Shown here: one piece after another, positions 43,495 to 52,933 of the stretch | Numbering within the stretch: the stretch's first letter is position 1 | Layout of the letters: every line of letters begins with the position of its first letter | NCBI GenBank assembly: GCA_910588985.1 | Contig: CAJURO010000003.1 | Coordinates: 11,014-75,013 of the forward strand | Direction: 5' to 3' | Length of the DNA stretch: 64,000 nt | Source: an uncultured Eggerthellaceae bacterium | Lineage (GTDB): Bacteria > Actinomycetota > Coriobacteriia > Coriobacteriales > Eggerthellaceae | The notes under the pieces: model-generated | Told to the model about the DNA's origin: nothing | Database searches by the model: none | What the model saw: only the letters and a program-made list of their open reading frames with translations | Program-made: the position numbers and the translations under genes

Positions 43495-44568
43495 ATGCAA
43501 GATGTCGATATGAAGAATAAGCTCTCTACGTTCCTGGAGGCCTACGCCGACCTTCAGCGCAAGATGGGGGATCCCGCTGTGCTTTCTGACCAAAAGGGGT
43601 ACAACAGGCTTGCAAAGGAATATGCAAGCCAAGGCCCGCTTGCAAAGAAAGCCCAGGAGTACGTAAGCGCGCTGGACGACCTTGAAGCGGCGAAGGAAAT
43701 GCTCGCCGATGCGGATATGAAAGAATTCGCCCATGAGGAAATATCTTCGATCGAAGCTCGCTTGCCCCAGCTTGAAGAGGATATCAAGATAATGCTCATC
43801 CCTGCTGATCCCGCCGATGAGAAGGACATCATCGTTGAGATAAGGGCGGCAGCAGGCGGTGACGAAGCTGCCATCTTCGCAGGGGATCTTTTCAAGATGT
43901 ACGAGCGCTTCGCCTCTTCGCAGAAGTGGAAGATCGAGGTCTTGAACGTCTCATCCTCTGAAACTGGCGGATACAAGGAGATACAGTTCAAGGTCAAGGG
44001 CGATCATGTGTATTCCCTCATGAAGTTCGAGAGTGGGGTTCATCGCGTTCAGCGTGTCCCTAAAACCGAGAGCCAAGGGCGCATCCATACCTCTACGGCA
44101 ACAGTAGCCGTGCTTCCTGAAGCCGATGAGGTCGAAGTTGAGATCAACGAGAACGATCTTCGCATCGATGTGTTCCGTGCTGGTGGCCCCGGTGGCCAGT
44201 GCGTCAACACAACTGATTCGGCCGTGCGCATCACCCATCTGCCAACTGGTCTCGTTGTGCAATCGCAAGATCAGAAGTCGCAGCTTCAGAATAAGATAGC
44301 TGCCATGAGCGTCCTTCGCGCCCGCCTCTATGAGCAGATGCTTGCCGAGCAGCAAGCGCAAGAAGGCGCTGAGCGTCTTGCCCAGATCGGAACGGGCGAT
44401 CGCGCTGAGAAGATCCGCACGTATAATGGCCCGCAAGATCGTGTGACCGATCATCGCATCGGGTTCAACTCGAGCTACAACGGCGTGCTCCTTGGCAGCG
44501 ATCTGATCAATGTCATCAATGCGCTTCAAGCTGCCGATAGGGCGCGCAAACTTGAACAGGCTGTCTGA
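43495..44568 (+). CDS. prfA: Peptide chain release factor 1
   Basis: A 357-residue class I release factor that reads UAA and UAG. The catalytic FRAGGPGGQCVNTTDSAVR holds the GGQ, and PKTESQGRIHTSTATVAVLP is just before it. A long N-terminal helical domain precedes. ATG 43495 has GAGGAG (43484-43489) 5 bases upstream; the frame is open upstream but not typical. The recognition tripeptide of RF1 lies in the middle domain near the KFESGVHRVQRVPKTE stretch. Confidence 0.95.
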   Translation: MQDVDMKNKLSTFLEAYADLQRKMGDPAVLSDQKGYNRLAKEYASQGPLAKKAQEYVSALDDLEAAKEMLADADMKEFAHEEISSIEARLPQLEEDIKIMLIPADPADEKDIIVEIRAAAGGDEAAIFAGDLFKMYERFASSQKWKIEVLNVSSSETGGYKEIQFKVKGDHVYSLMKFESGVHRVQRVPKTESQGRIHTSTATVAVLPEADEVEVEINENDLRIDVFRAGGPGGQCVNTTDSAVRITHLPTGLVVQSQDQKSQLQNKIAAMSVLRARLYEQMLAEQQAQEGAERLAQIGTGDRAEKIRTYNGPQDRVTDHRIGFNSSYNGVLLGSDLINVINALQAADRARKLEQAV

Positions 44569-44574
44569 TCGAGC

Positions 44575-45447
44575 GTGACTGAGCAAGCGTGGACAGTACG
44601 TTCCATCCTCGCGTGGACTCAAGGCTACTTCAACGACAAAGGCATCGAGGATGCCAGGCTCTCGGCTGAGTGGCTCATCTCGCATGCGCTCGGATCGACG
44701 AGGCTTGACCTCTATCTTGACCCTGATCGTCCGCTTGCGCGCCCTGAGCTTGATGCTCTTCATGGATTCATCGTTCGGCGCGTCTCGGGAGAGCCCCTTC
44801 AGTACATCACAAAAACAGCTTCCTTTCGCTATCTCGATCTTGCAATAGAGCCAGGTGTCCTTATACCTCGACCTGAGACAGAGGTGCTTGTGAGCGAAGT
44901 TCTCAAGGAGCTTGATCACGAGGAAGGAGACAAGCTTGTTGCGGATATCTGTTGCGGCTCGGGATGCATCGCCTGCGCGCTTGCCTCGGAGCGAGCGAAT
45001 GTCAACGTGATAGCCATCGATATCTCGCCTGAGGCTTGTGCGCTCTCTCTACGCAATGTTGATGCATGCGACCTTGCCCATGCGGTAAAGGTCCTCCAGG
45101 GAGACCTGAGCTCGCCGATCGAGGAAACCCTCTATGGCTGCTTCGATTGCATTGTCTCGAATCCCCCCTATGTGCCCAGTGCAGTCATCCGCTCGCTTCC
45201 TGAGGAAGTGTCTGCGTTCGAACCGACGCTGGCGCTTGATGGGGGTGAGGATGGCCTAGATATCTATAGAAGGATCCTTGCCGAGTCGAAGCTCCTTCTG
45301 CGCCAGGAAGGCATACTTGCAGTTGAGCTCTATGAGGATTCTCTTCAAGAAGCAGCAGCACTTGCTGCGAAGAGTGGCTTTGAGTGCATTCGTATCGTAG
45401 AGGATCTCGCCTGTCGCCCGCGCATCTTGATAGCGAGGAGAGGATAG
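44575..45447 (+). CDS. prmC: Release factor glutamine methyltransferase
   Basis: A 290-residue SAM methyltransferase that methylates the Gln of the release-factor GGQ motif, so the position next to prfA fits. The catalytic DCIVSNPPYVPS (NPPY) and the SAM motif VADICCGSGCIACALA are clear. The N-terminal helical domain (SAEWLISHALGSTRLDLYL) contacts RF1/RF2. GTG 44575 is 6 bases after the prfA stop. Confidence 0.95.
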   Translation: MTEQAWTVRSILAWTQGYFNDKGIEDARLSAEWLISHALGSTRLDLYLDPDRPLARPELDALHGFIVRRVSGEPLQYITKTASFRYLDLAIEPGVLIPRPETEVLVSEVLKELDHEEGDKLVADICCGSGCIACALASERANVNVIAIDISPEACALSLRNVDACDLAHAVKVLQGDLSSPIEETLYGCFDCIVSNPPYVPSAVIRSLPEEVSAFEPTLALDGGEDGLDIYRRILAESKLLLRQEGILAVELYEDSLQEAAALAAKSGFECIRIVEDLACRPRILIARRG

Positions 45448-46275
45448 ATGGCAGAAAACGCATTCCTTGAGCATATCGATGAATCAGCACGTGCGCTTGA
45501 TAAGCTCATCGAGCATCGAGCTCCAAAGGTGGGAATCATCCTTGGCTCTGGCCTTGGAAGTGTCGCCGATGCATTGCAAGATGCGATCGTTGTTCCTTTT
45601 TCGCTCGTACCTCATATGGGCATCTCCACCGCGGAGGGTCATGTGGGCTGCTTTGTCGTTGGTCATCTTTGCAACACCGAGGTCATCTGCATGCGTGGTC
45701 GCTTGCATGGGTATGAGGGATATGCATCGATGGAGGTCGCATGGCCAGTCTGGATAATGCATGCGCTTGGCGTTGAGGTGCTCATCGCCACGAACGCGGC
45801 GGGCGCGATCAACCCTGCGTTCAACGTTGGTGATTTCTGCGTTATCTCCGATCACATCAATTTCACAGGACGCAATCCCTTGCAGGGGAGAGAGCAGGAT
45901 GCGCTTGCCACGCGCTTCCCCTCGATGTATGAAGCATATGACTCGGCATTGCGCGATGCAGCGCTAAAAGCAGCATCGAGCCTTCATATTCCTGCTCATG
46001 AAGGCGTCTACATTGGTGTGCTTGGGCCAAGCCTTGAGACACCTGCCGAGATCGCTGCTTTCGGGAGATGGGGGGCAGATGTTGTTGCGATGTCGCTTGT
46101 CGAAGAGGTCATCGCGGCGCGGCACGTTGGCATGCGTGTCCTAGGCATCTCGCTTTGCTCTAATATGGCATGCGGAGTTGGCGAAGATTTCTCGGGAGAG
46201 AATGTTATAGAGGTTGCCTCATCGCGCGCTGACGATCTTTTGAAGCTCATTTGTGCGGTTCTTGCTTGCTTGTAA
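45448..46275 (+). CDS. punA: Purine nucleoside phosphorylase
   Basis: A 275-residue trimeric-type PNP that phosphorolyses inosine and guanosine. Motifs: VGIILGSGLGSVADAL, MRGRLHGYEGYAS, LIATNAAGAINPAFNVGDF and GVYIGVLGPSLETPAEI, with VVAMSLVEEVIAARH (usual M-S-x-x-x-E purine contact). The ATG follows the prmC stop directly. It gives purine bases for salvage. A T-box leader and a new operon start downstream. Confidence 0.93.
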   Translation: MAENAFLEHIDESARALDKLIEHRAPKVGIILGSGLGSVADALQDAIVVPFSLVPHMGISTAEGHVGCFVVGHLCNTEVICMRGRLHGYEGYASMEVAWPVWIMHALGVEVLIATNAAGAINPAFNVGDFCVISDHINFTGRNPLQGREQDALATRFPSMYEAYDSALRDAALKAASSLHIPAHEGVYIGVLGPSLETPAEIAAFGRWGADVVAMSLVEEVIAARHVGMRVLGISLCSNMACGVGEDFSGENVIEVASSRADDLLKLICAVLACL

Positions 46276-46298
46276 GGCTGCATTGCATTCAAAAGGAG

Positions 46299-46304
46299 TA
46301 TACT
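46299..46304 (+). promoter_or_regulatory. Possible -10 box for the ilv-ser-leu operon
   Basis: TATACT, about 14 bases before the first T-box helix. No good -35 found at 17 bases. It is the best promoter candidate in the punA-ilvD gap. Confidence 0.4.
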
Positions 46305-46317
46305 TCGCTTCACAAAA

Positions 46318-46584
46318 GTTCATACTTCAAATGCGTTGACGAGGAAAAGTAAGGACGAACCCGTCTTCAAGAGAGCCGTACGGTTGGTGGAAGTCGGTGG
46401 CGGGCGGCCTGAAAGGCACCTCTGAGCAGTTTGGCATGAACGTGAAGCTCGAATGGCTGACTTACCGTCGGGTCGATCTTCACCAGTAGAGCTGAACCGG
46501 CGGCACCGTTACCTGTTAGAGAGCGTGTCTCTCGTTTCCGATGTCCTGGCTTTAGCTCATGTTGACCGGGGCTTTTCTCTTTTT
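46318..46584 (+). promoter_or_regulatory. T-box riboswitch leader, apparent glycine specifier
   Basis: Stem I is closed by GTTCAT (46318-46323) and ATGAAC (46435-46440). It has a kink-turn-like part (..GACGAGG / CCTC-TGA-GC), AGTA (46348-46351), AGAGAG (46370-46375) and GGTGGAAG (46386-46393). The specifier loop reads GAA-A-GGC-A (GGC at 46415-46417), as in Gly T-boxes of glyQS genes. A single stem (GTGAAG 46442-46447 / CTTCAC 46478-46483) follows; there is no stem II. The T-box core is CCGG-CGGCACC-G (46497-46508). Here CGGC replaces UGGN. Antiterminator: GAGCT/AGCTC and CCGG/CCTGG. Terminator: GTCCTGG (46543-46549) / CCGGGGC (46566-46572) with a T-rich run to 46584. The two folds exclude each other. 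Confidence 0.85.
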
Positions 46585-46594
46585 AGGAGGAAAA

Positions 46595-48268
46595 ATGGGA
46601 ATGAGAAGCGACCAGATAACGCGTGGTATTGCACGGGCACCACATCGAAGCCTCCTCAAGGCGTGCGGCGTCACTAACGAAGAGATGGATCGCCCCTTCA
46701 TCGCGGTCATCAACTCGAAGAATGACATCATCCCAGGACACACGAATCTTGATAAGATCGCCGATGCGGTCAAAGCTGGCATCTACCTAGCAGGAGGCGT
46801 GCCGTTCGAGATCTCTACGATCGGGGTCTGCGATGGCATTGCTATGAATCACGAAGGCATGCACTATTCGCTCGTCTCGCGTGAGGTGATCGCTGACTCC
46901 GTGGAATGCGCCGTGCAAGGACACGCTTTCGATGGCATCGTATGCATCCCGAACTGCGACAAGATCGTTCCTGGTATGATCCTCGGCGCTCTTCGCGTGA
47001 ACATCCCAACGGTATTCATCTCAGGAGGTCCGATGCTCGCAGGGCATGAGCGCGGTGGATGCGGGCCCACGACGGACTTGAATACTCTCTTCGATGGCGC
47101 GGCGCGCGTCCAAGCTGGCACGATGTCTGAGGATGAGTTGAGCTTCTATGAGGATACTGCCTGCCCTACCTGTGGGAGCTGCTCAGGGCTTTTCACGGCG
47201 AATTCCATGAATTGCCTCTGTGAGGCGCTTGGCATCGCGCTCCCAGGCAATGGGACGATCCCTGCGGTGTATTCCGAGCGCATTCGCCTTGCTAAGCATG
47301 CTGGGATGAAGATCATGGAGCTCGTTGAGAAGAACATCACGATTCGCGACATCATAAGCGCTGCCGCCATCCATAATGCGATGGAATGTGATATGGCTTT
47401 TGGCGGTTCGACGAACACTGTCTTGCATTTGACCGCCATCGCGAAAGCTGCGGGACATCCCATCAGCATGGATGATTGGGAAGCCGCTTCTAAGCGTACT
47501 CCGCATCTCGTCAAGCTCCAACCCTCAGGCCCTCGCCCTCTCAGCGATCTCTATGAGGTAGGAGGTGTGCCTGTTGTCATGCATGAGCTTTCTGAGCTTG
47601 GCCTTTTGGATATGGATGCCCTTACATGCGTGGGGTCGTTCAAGACGTATCTTGAGGAGTATTCGCATGAAGCTGATGGTGAGGTATGCCGCCGCCATGA
47701 TACGCCCTTCAGCGAGAGCGGCGCCTTGCGCGTGCTCCACGGCAATCTGGCACCTGCGGGTTCGGTGGTGAAGAAGTCGGCCGTCGATCCTTCGATGATG
47801 TGCCACACCGGGCCGGCGCGTGTGTTCGAGAGCGAAGAAGAGGCCTGTGATGCTATCAATTCAGGCGCCATTCATCCTGGTGATGTCATCGTGATCCGCT
47901 ACGAAGGGCCAAAGGGTGGTCCTGGCATGCGCGAAATGCTGACGCCTACTTCATCGATCGTGGGCATGGGGCTCTCAAAGAGCGTTGCCCTTATCACCGA
48001 TGGTCGTTTCTCCGGGGCCACAAAAGGACCTGCAGTGGGTCATGTGAGCCCAGAGGCAGCAGCTGGTGGGCCTATTGCGCTTATCCATGAGGGTGATTCG
48101 ATTACCGTCGATATCACCAATGGCGCGCTCACGCTCAACATCCCTGATGAGGAATTCGCTGACCGAGCTCGAACATGGACACCGCCAGCGCAGAAGCACG
48201 ATCATGGCGTTCTCGCAAAATATGCACGCCTTGTCTCTTCTGCAGACGAAGGAGCGTATGTATCATGA
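46595..48268 (+). CDS. ilvD: Dihydroxy-acid dehydratase
   Basis: A 557-residue IlvD, an Fe-S dehydratase making 2-keto acids for valine and isoleucine. DTACPTCGSCSGLFTANSM holds cluster cysteines, with another in IPNCDKIVPGM. GGPMLAGHERGG and RFSGATKGPAVGHVSPEAA are family-like. ATG 46595 lies 4 bases after a full AGGAGG (46585-46590), right after the T-box terminator. It heads the operon ilvD-ilvB-ilvN-ilvC-serC-serA-leuA and overlaps ilvB by 4 bases. Confidence 0.96.
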   Translation: MGMRSDQITRGIARAPHRSLLKACGVTNEEMDRPFIAVINSKNDIIPGHTNLDKIADAVKAGIYLAGGVPFEISTIGVCDGIAMNHEGMHYSLVSREVIADSVECAVQGHAFDGIVCIPNCDKIVPGMILGALRVNIPTVFISGGPMLAGHERGGCGPTTDLNTLFDGAARVQAGTMSEDELSFYEDTACPTCGSCSGLFTANSMNCLCEALGIALPGNGTIPAVYSERIRLAKHAGMKIMELVEKNITIRDIISAAAIHNAMECDMAFGGSTNTVLHLTAIAKAAGHPISMDDWEAASKRTPHLVKLQPSGPRPLSDLYEVGGVPVVMHELSELGLLDMDALTCVGSFKTYLEEYSHEADGEVCRRHDTPFSESGALRVLHGNLAPAGSVVKKSAVDPSMMCHTGPARVFESEEEACDAINSGAIHPGDVIVIRYEGPKGGPGMREMLTPTSSIVGMGLSKSVALITDGRFSGATKGPAVGHVSPEAAAGGPIALIHEGDSITVDITNGALTLNIPDEEFADRARTWTPPAQKHDHGVLAKYARLVSSADEGAYVS

Positions 48269-50229
48269 CAGAAAAAGAGGAGATGCGTTCCATTTCGGAG
48301 AAAAGGAGCGCAGCAAGTGTTGGAGCGCCTCGTGGCGCAGGCTCCAAAACCGCAAAGCAGGGATGCCGCATGCTTGGTGCCGAAGCCGTCATCGCCTCGC
48401 TTGAGGCTGAAGGCGTGGATATGATCTTTGGCTATCCTGGAGGGCAAGCGATCAAGCTCTATGATGCGCTTTACGATTCAGAGCAGATCACGCATATCCT
48501 TGCACGCCATGAGCAAGGCGCTGTGCATATGGCAGATGGGTATGCGCGCGCAACGGGGAAGCCTGGTGTGGTCTTAGTCACTTCAGGTCCTGGCGCAACG
48601 AATACGGTCACGGGCATCGCGACAGCATACATGGACTCGATTCCTCTCGTTGTCATCACAGGGCAGGTTCCCCGCGCTGTTATCGGCACTGACTCCTTCC
48701 AGGAATCCGACATCGTTGGCATCACGATGCCCGTTGTTAAGCATTCCTTTCTTCTTCAATCGACCGATGAGCTTACGACGACGTTTCGCGAAGCATTCCA
48801 CATCGCCTCAACAGGGCGTCCAGGCCCTGTCCTCATTGATGTGCCCTCTGATATCTCTGGCTCAGAGATGGTGTTCGAATATCCCGACGAAGTGAACATC
48901 GCATCCTACAAGCCGACGTACAAGGGCAATGCGAAGCAGATCAGAGCAGCCTGCAAGCTCATCGAGCGCGCTTCACGCCCGCTCCTCTATGTTGGTGGGG
49001 GAGTCATCTCATCAGATGCGAGCGAAGAGGTTATCGAGCTCATGCACTTGATGCAGATCCCGAGCGTTGTGACGCTTATGGGAAAAGGTGCCATCCCCGC
49101 TTCAGATCCGCTTGACCTCGGCCCTGTAGGCATGCATGGAGCGAAGTATTCGAACCTTGCGATGACCGAGTCAGATCTGATCATTGCCTGTGGTGCTCGA
49201 TTCTCTGATCGCGTCACAGGCAAGCTCTCCGAGTTCGCCCCTCATGCCGATGTGATCCACATCGACATCGACCCAGCCGAGATCGGCAAGGTCCGTGAGG
49301 CGCAAGTTCCCATTGTCGGGGACGTGAAAGGAGTGCTTCGTGGCCTTATCGACCAGCTCAAGAAGGATAAGGCAGCTCCTCTTACTCACGACTGGATTGC
49401 CCAGATCGACGCATGGCGCAAGCGATATCCCATCTATCATCCAAACGTAGGGGATAGCGATGCAGAGATCATTCCAGAGCTCTTGCTCAAAGAGCTCTCC
49501 TCCTTGATCGACCCAGAGCGCTCCATCGTCGTTACCGAAGTTGGCCAACACCAAATGTGGGCGCATCAGTTCATAGAGCGCGAGCATCCGCGCACCTTCC
49601 TCTCAAGCGGCGGCCTTGGTACGATGGGATTCGGGTTCCCAGCTGCCGTCGGAGCGGCCCTTGCGCTTCCTGACAAGCAGGTCATCTGCATCGCAGGCGA
49701 TGGCTCCTTCCAAATGAACACCCAAGAGATGGCGACTGCCGCCATCAATGGGGCGAACGTCAAGGTTCTCATCTTGGACAATCGTGCGCTTGGCATGGTC
49801 CATCAATGGCAGAAGCTCTTCTATCATGAACGCTATTCTCAGACATTGCTTGAACCAGTTCCTGATTTCGTGAAGCTTGCTGATGCCTACGGATGGCACG
49901 CTCAACGCATCACACGTCCCGCTGAGGTGACGAAGGCTCTCAACGAGATGCTTGCATCTGATGGTCCATATCTTCTCGATGTCGCTATTTCGCCTGAGCA
50001 GAACGTCTACCCTATGGTCGCTCCCGGGGCTGCATTGGATAACATCATGGGGGCTATCGATGTTGCAGTTGGTGCAGTGCGTACTGACATGCCGACAGGA
50101 GAGCCTGCTCTTCCTCAGCGCTCACCTTGTGCAAAGGTGGATGCGCAGTTTGGCGGTCGGTGGGAGTCCGACCCCGATGACAAAGGTCTTCATGATGGAG
50201 AAGAGCTTTCCGACAAGGAGGTGAGATGA
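48265..50229 (+). CDS. ilvB: Acetolactate synthase, large subunit
   Basis: A 654-residue TPP enzyme. It condenses pyruvate with pyruvate or 2-ketobutyrate. TPP/FAD signatures: DMIFGYPGGQAIKLYDAL (catalytic Glu in HEQGAVHMADGYARATG), VGGGVISSDASEE, and the PP-TPP motif GDGSFQMNTQEMATA...NNR-like LDNRALGMVHQW. The start is ATG 48265 overlapping the ilvD stop (ATGA). It has an extra N-terminal tail of about 35 residues and a C-terminal extension of about 50 charged residues beyond the core. Confidence 0.95.
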   Translation: MTEKEEMRSISEKRSAASVGAPRGAGSKTAKQGCRMLGAEAVIASLEAEGVDMIFGYPGGQAIKLYDALYDSEQITHILARHEQGAVHMADGYARATGKPGVVLVTSGPGATNTVTGIATAYMDSIPLVVITGQVPRAVIGTDSFQESDIVGITMPVVKHSFLLQSTDELTTTFREAFHIASTGRPGPVLIDVPSDISGSEMVFEYPDEVNIASYKPTYKGNAKQIRAACKLIERASRPLLYVGGGVISSDASEEVIELMHLMQIPSVVTLMGKGAIPASDPLDLGPVGMHGAKYSNLAMTESDLIIACGARFSDRVTGKLSEFAPHADVIHIDIDPAEIGKVREAQVPIVGDVKGVLRGLIDQLKKDKAAPLTHDWIAQIDAWRKRYPIYHPNVGDSDAEIIPELLLKELSSLIDPERSIVVTEVGQHQMWAHQFIEREHPRTFLSSGGLGTMGFGFPAAVGAALALPDKQVICIAGDGSFQMNTQEMATAAINGANVKVLILDNRALGMVHQWQKLFYHERYSQTLLEPVPDFVKLADAYGWHAQRITRPAEVTKALNEMLASDGPYLLDVAISPEQNVYPMVAPGAALDNIMGAIDVAVGAVRTDMPTGEPALPQRSPCAKVDAQFGGRWESDPDDKGLHDGEELSDKEVR

Positions 50230-50711
50230 TGAAGCATGTCCTTTCTGTGCTTGTTGAGAATCAACCAGGTGTGCTTTCACGTGTCACAGGGCTTATCTCA
50301 AGACGCGGATTCAACATCGAATCGCTTTCCGTCGGACCAACTGACGATGCGACGATGTCTCGTCTTACTGCGATCGTGAACGCTGATGACATTGCCTATG
50401 AGCAGATCACAAAGCAGCTTCATAAGCTGATCAGCGTGCATAAGATCACAGACCTCACTGATGAAGGGGCGATCGAGCGAGAGTTGGTCCTCTATAAGAT
50501 CAATGCGCAACCAGAACGGCGTGGCGAGATCATAGAGATCGCCAACATCTTTCGCGCGAAGATCGTAGATGTTGGCAGATCGTCGCTCACGATTGAAGCT
50601 ACCGGTGATGGTGAGAAGCTCAAAGGACTTGAAGACCTATTTCGCGCGTACGGCATTAAGGAGGTAGTGCGGACTGGTAAAATCGCAATGAGCAGAAATT
50701 CCAAAGAATAA
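50226..50711 (+). CDS. ilvN: Acetolactate synthase, small regulatory subunit
   Basis: A 161-residue regulator with an N-terminal ACT domain, MKHVLSVLVENQPGVLSRV, with GLISRRGFNIESLSVG, that binds valine for feedback control of IlvB. The C-terminal half is the ALS-activating domain (AKIVDVGRSSLTIEATG). It overlaps ilvB by 4 bases, with AAGGAGGTG upstream; a second ATG three bases on is equally well placed. Confidence 0.95.
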   Translation: MMKHVLSVLVENQPGVLSRVTGLISRRGFNIESLSVGPTDDATMSRLTAIVNADDIAYEQITKQLHKLISVHKITDLTDEGAIERELVLYKINAQPERRGEIIEIANIFRAKIVDVGRSSLTIEATGDGEKLKGLEDLFRAYGIKEVVRTGKIAMSRNSKE

Positions 50712-50746
50712 TCAGCTGATAAGAGAAAAGGAAAGGATCTATCCAC

Positions 50747-51739
50747 ATGGCTGTTACGATCTATTATGAAGAGGACTGCAATCCAGAGATCATCAAGAAC
50801 AAGAAGATCGCAGTTATCGGTTATGGAAGCCAAGGGCATGCCCATGCGCTCAACCTCAAGGATTCTGGATGCGATGTTCGCGTGGGATTGCGGCCTGGCT
50901 CGAAATCAGCTGATCTAGCACGTGAAGCCGGACTCAAGGTCATGGACATTCCTGCAGCTGCTGAAGAAGCTGACCTCATCATGATGCTCGTTCCTGATGA
51001 GTTGCAGCCAAGCGTTTACGAAGATTCGATCGCGCCGCATCTGAAACCAGGCGACACGCTCGCCTTCGCGCATGGATTCAACATTCATTATGGCTATATC
51101 ACGCCTCCCGATGACGTGAATGTCATCATGTGTGCTCCCAAAGGCCCTGGTCACATCGTTCGTCGTCAGTACACAGAAGGCTCTGGCGTGCCCGATCTTA
51201 TCTGCGTGCAACAAGATGCAACGGGAGATGCGTGGGATATCGCGCTTTCGTACGCATGGGGTGTTGGCGGCGCACGCAGCGGCATCATCAAGGCGACCTT
51301 CAAAGAAGAGACCGAAGAGGACCTCTTCGGTGAGCAGGCTGTTCTGTGCGGCGGCCTCGTCGAGCTTGTCAAGGCTGGTTTTGAAACGCTTGTCGAGGCA
51401 GGCTATCCGCCTGAGCTTGCCTATTTCGAGTGCTATCACGAGATGAAGATGATCGTTGACCTCATGTATGAATCAGGCATCCACTTCATGAACTATTCGA
51501 TCTCGAACACTGCTGAGTACGGCGAGTACTATGCAGGGCCAAAGGTCATCAACGAGCAAAGCCGTGAGGCTATGCGTGAGATTCTTGCCCGCATCCAAGA
51601 TGGGTCTTTCGCGCGCGAATTCATGGAGGATTGCGACAACGATCATGCTCGGCTCTTGGCCAGCCGCGAGGCCATCAACGATCATGAGATCGAGAAGACA
51701 GGCGAGAAGATCCGTTCGATGTTCACCTGGACGAACTAG
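50747..51739 (+). CDS. ilvC: Ketol-acid reductoisomerase
   Basis: A 330-residue class I KARI. It isomerises and reduces acetolactate with NADPH and Mg2+. NAD(P) motif [19 protein letters not shown], then [17 protein letters not shown] (Arg/Ser pair favouring NADPH), and the metal-ligand helices [18 protein letters not shown] and [25 protein letters not shown] lies before the ATG. It is followed by a 55-base gap before serC. Confidence 0.96.
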   Translation: MAVTIYYEEDCNPEIIKNKKIAVIGYGSQGHAHALNLKDSGCDVRVGLRPGSKSADLAREAGLKVMDIPAAAEEADLIMMLVPDELQPSVYEDSIAPHLKPGDTLAFAHGFNIHYGYITPPDDVNVIMCAPKGPGHIVRRQYTEGSGVPDLICVQQDATGDAWDIALSYAWGVGGARSGIIKATFKEETEEDLFGEQAVLCGGLVELVKAGFETLVEAGYPPELAYFECYHEMKMIVDLMYESGIHFMNYSISNTAEYGEYYAGPKVINEQSREAMREILARIQDGSFAREFMEDCDNDHARLLASREAINDHEIEKTGEKIRSMFTWTN

Positions 51740-51794
51740 CGTTTTCGCCATATTGTCATATCGTTTGCATAGGATTTGGAGATAAAGGAGAGGT

Positions 51795-52877
51795 ATGTCA
51801 CGCGTTTATAATTTTTCCGCAGGTCCAGCTGTACTTCCAGAGAAGGTTCTGCTTGAAGCACAAGCTGGGATGCTTGATTACAACGGAACAGGCATGTCGG
51901 TCATGGAGATGTCGCACCGCTCGGCTCCCTTCGCCCAGATCATCGAAACGGCGGAAGCTGATATTCGTGATCTCATGTCCATTCCTGATAACTACCATGT
52001 GCTCTTCTTGCAAGGAGGGGCTACGCAGCAATTTGCGGCTATTCCGATGAACCTCATGCAGAACAAAGTGGCTGATTACATCGTTTCTGGATCTTGGTCA
52101 AAGAAGGCGTTTAAAGAGGCGAAGCTCTATGGTGATGCGCGTTTGGCTGCATCATCCGAAGAAGAGAACTTCTCTACCGTTCCGAATGTTGATAGCATCA
52201 CGTTCTCCAAAGATGCTGACTATGTCTACATCTGCCAAAATGAGACCATCTACGGCACTCGCTATACGAAGCTTCCCGAGACTGGGAATATCCCGCTTGT
52301 CTCCGATGTCTCCTCGATGTTCCTCTCCGAGCCTATGGATGTTTCGAAATATGGCCTGATCTATGGAGGCGTTCAGAAGAACATAGGTCCTGCGGGTGTT
52401 GTGATCGTCATCGTTCGCGAAGACCTCGTTCGCGAAGATGTTCTTCCAACCACACCAACGATCATGCGCTATTTGACACAGGTCGATGCGAAGAGCCTTT
52501 CCAACACACCGCCATGCTGGGGCATCTATATATGCGGTCTCGTATTCAAATGGCTGAAAGAGCTCGGTGGCCTTTCGGCGATGAAAGAGATCAATGAGAA
52601 GAAAGCGGCGCTCCTCTATGATTTCCTTGATTCCTCGAAGCTTTTCAAGGGAACCGCCGATCGTCAGTACCGCTCGCTTATGAATGTTCCTTTTGTTACA
52701 GGCGATGCAGAGCTTGATGCGAAGTTCATTTCTGAGGCGAAGAATCACAAGATCGAGTCCATCAAGGGGCACAGAAGCGTAGGCGGCATGCGTGCAAGCA
52801 TCTACAATGCAATGCCTCTTGAAGGCGTCGAAGCGCTTGTAGCATTCATGCATCAATTTGAAAAAGAGAACGCATAG
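51795..52877 (+). CDS. serC: Phosphoserine aminotransferase
   Basis: A 360-residue PLP enzyme of class V. It makes phosphoserine from 3-phosphohydroxypyruvate. Family features: YNFSAGPAVLPEKVLLEAQ, MSVMEMSHRS, VLFLQGGATQQFAAIPMNL, and YGGVQKNIGPAGVVIVIVR with the PLP lysine. AAAGGAGAGG precedes the ATG. It sits between ilvC and serA, so serine synthesis is coupled to the branched-chain genes. Confidence 0.95.
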   Translation: MSRVYNFSAGPAVLPEKVLLEAQAGMLDYNGTGMSVMEMSHRSAPFAQIIETAEADIRDLMSIPDNYHVLFLQGGATQQFAAIPMNLMQNKVADYIVSGSWSKKAFKEAKLYGDARLAASSEEENFSTVPNVDSITFSKDADYVYICQNETIYGTRYTKLPETGNIPLVSDVSSMFLSEPMDVSKYGLIYGGVQKNIGPAGVVIVIVREDLVREDVLPTTPTIMRYLTQVDAKSLSNTPPCWGIYICGLVFKWLKELGGLSAMKEINEKKAALLYDFLDSSKLFKGTADRQYRSLMNVPFVTGDAELDAKFISEAKNHKIESIKGHRSVGGMRASIYNAMPLEGVEALVAFMHQFEKENA

Positions 52878-52933
52878 GAGAGCATCAGGCCTGTTTTGAT
52901 GAAGAGGCAGGTCATCTATATCAAGGGGGTAAG

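Noticed and set aside
46448..46450. CTC (Leu) as the T-box specifier, in the context GAA-G-CTC-G
   Set aside because: It looks like a specifier context, but it lies outside stem I, which closes at 46440, and GTGAAG here pairs with CTTCAC in the next stem.
46453..46677. A 74-codon open frame in the T-box leader
   Set aside because: It overlaps the structured T-box core and the ilvD start and has no ribosome-binding site.
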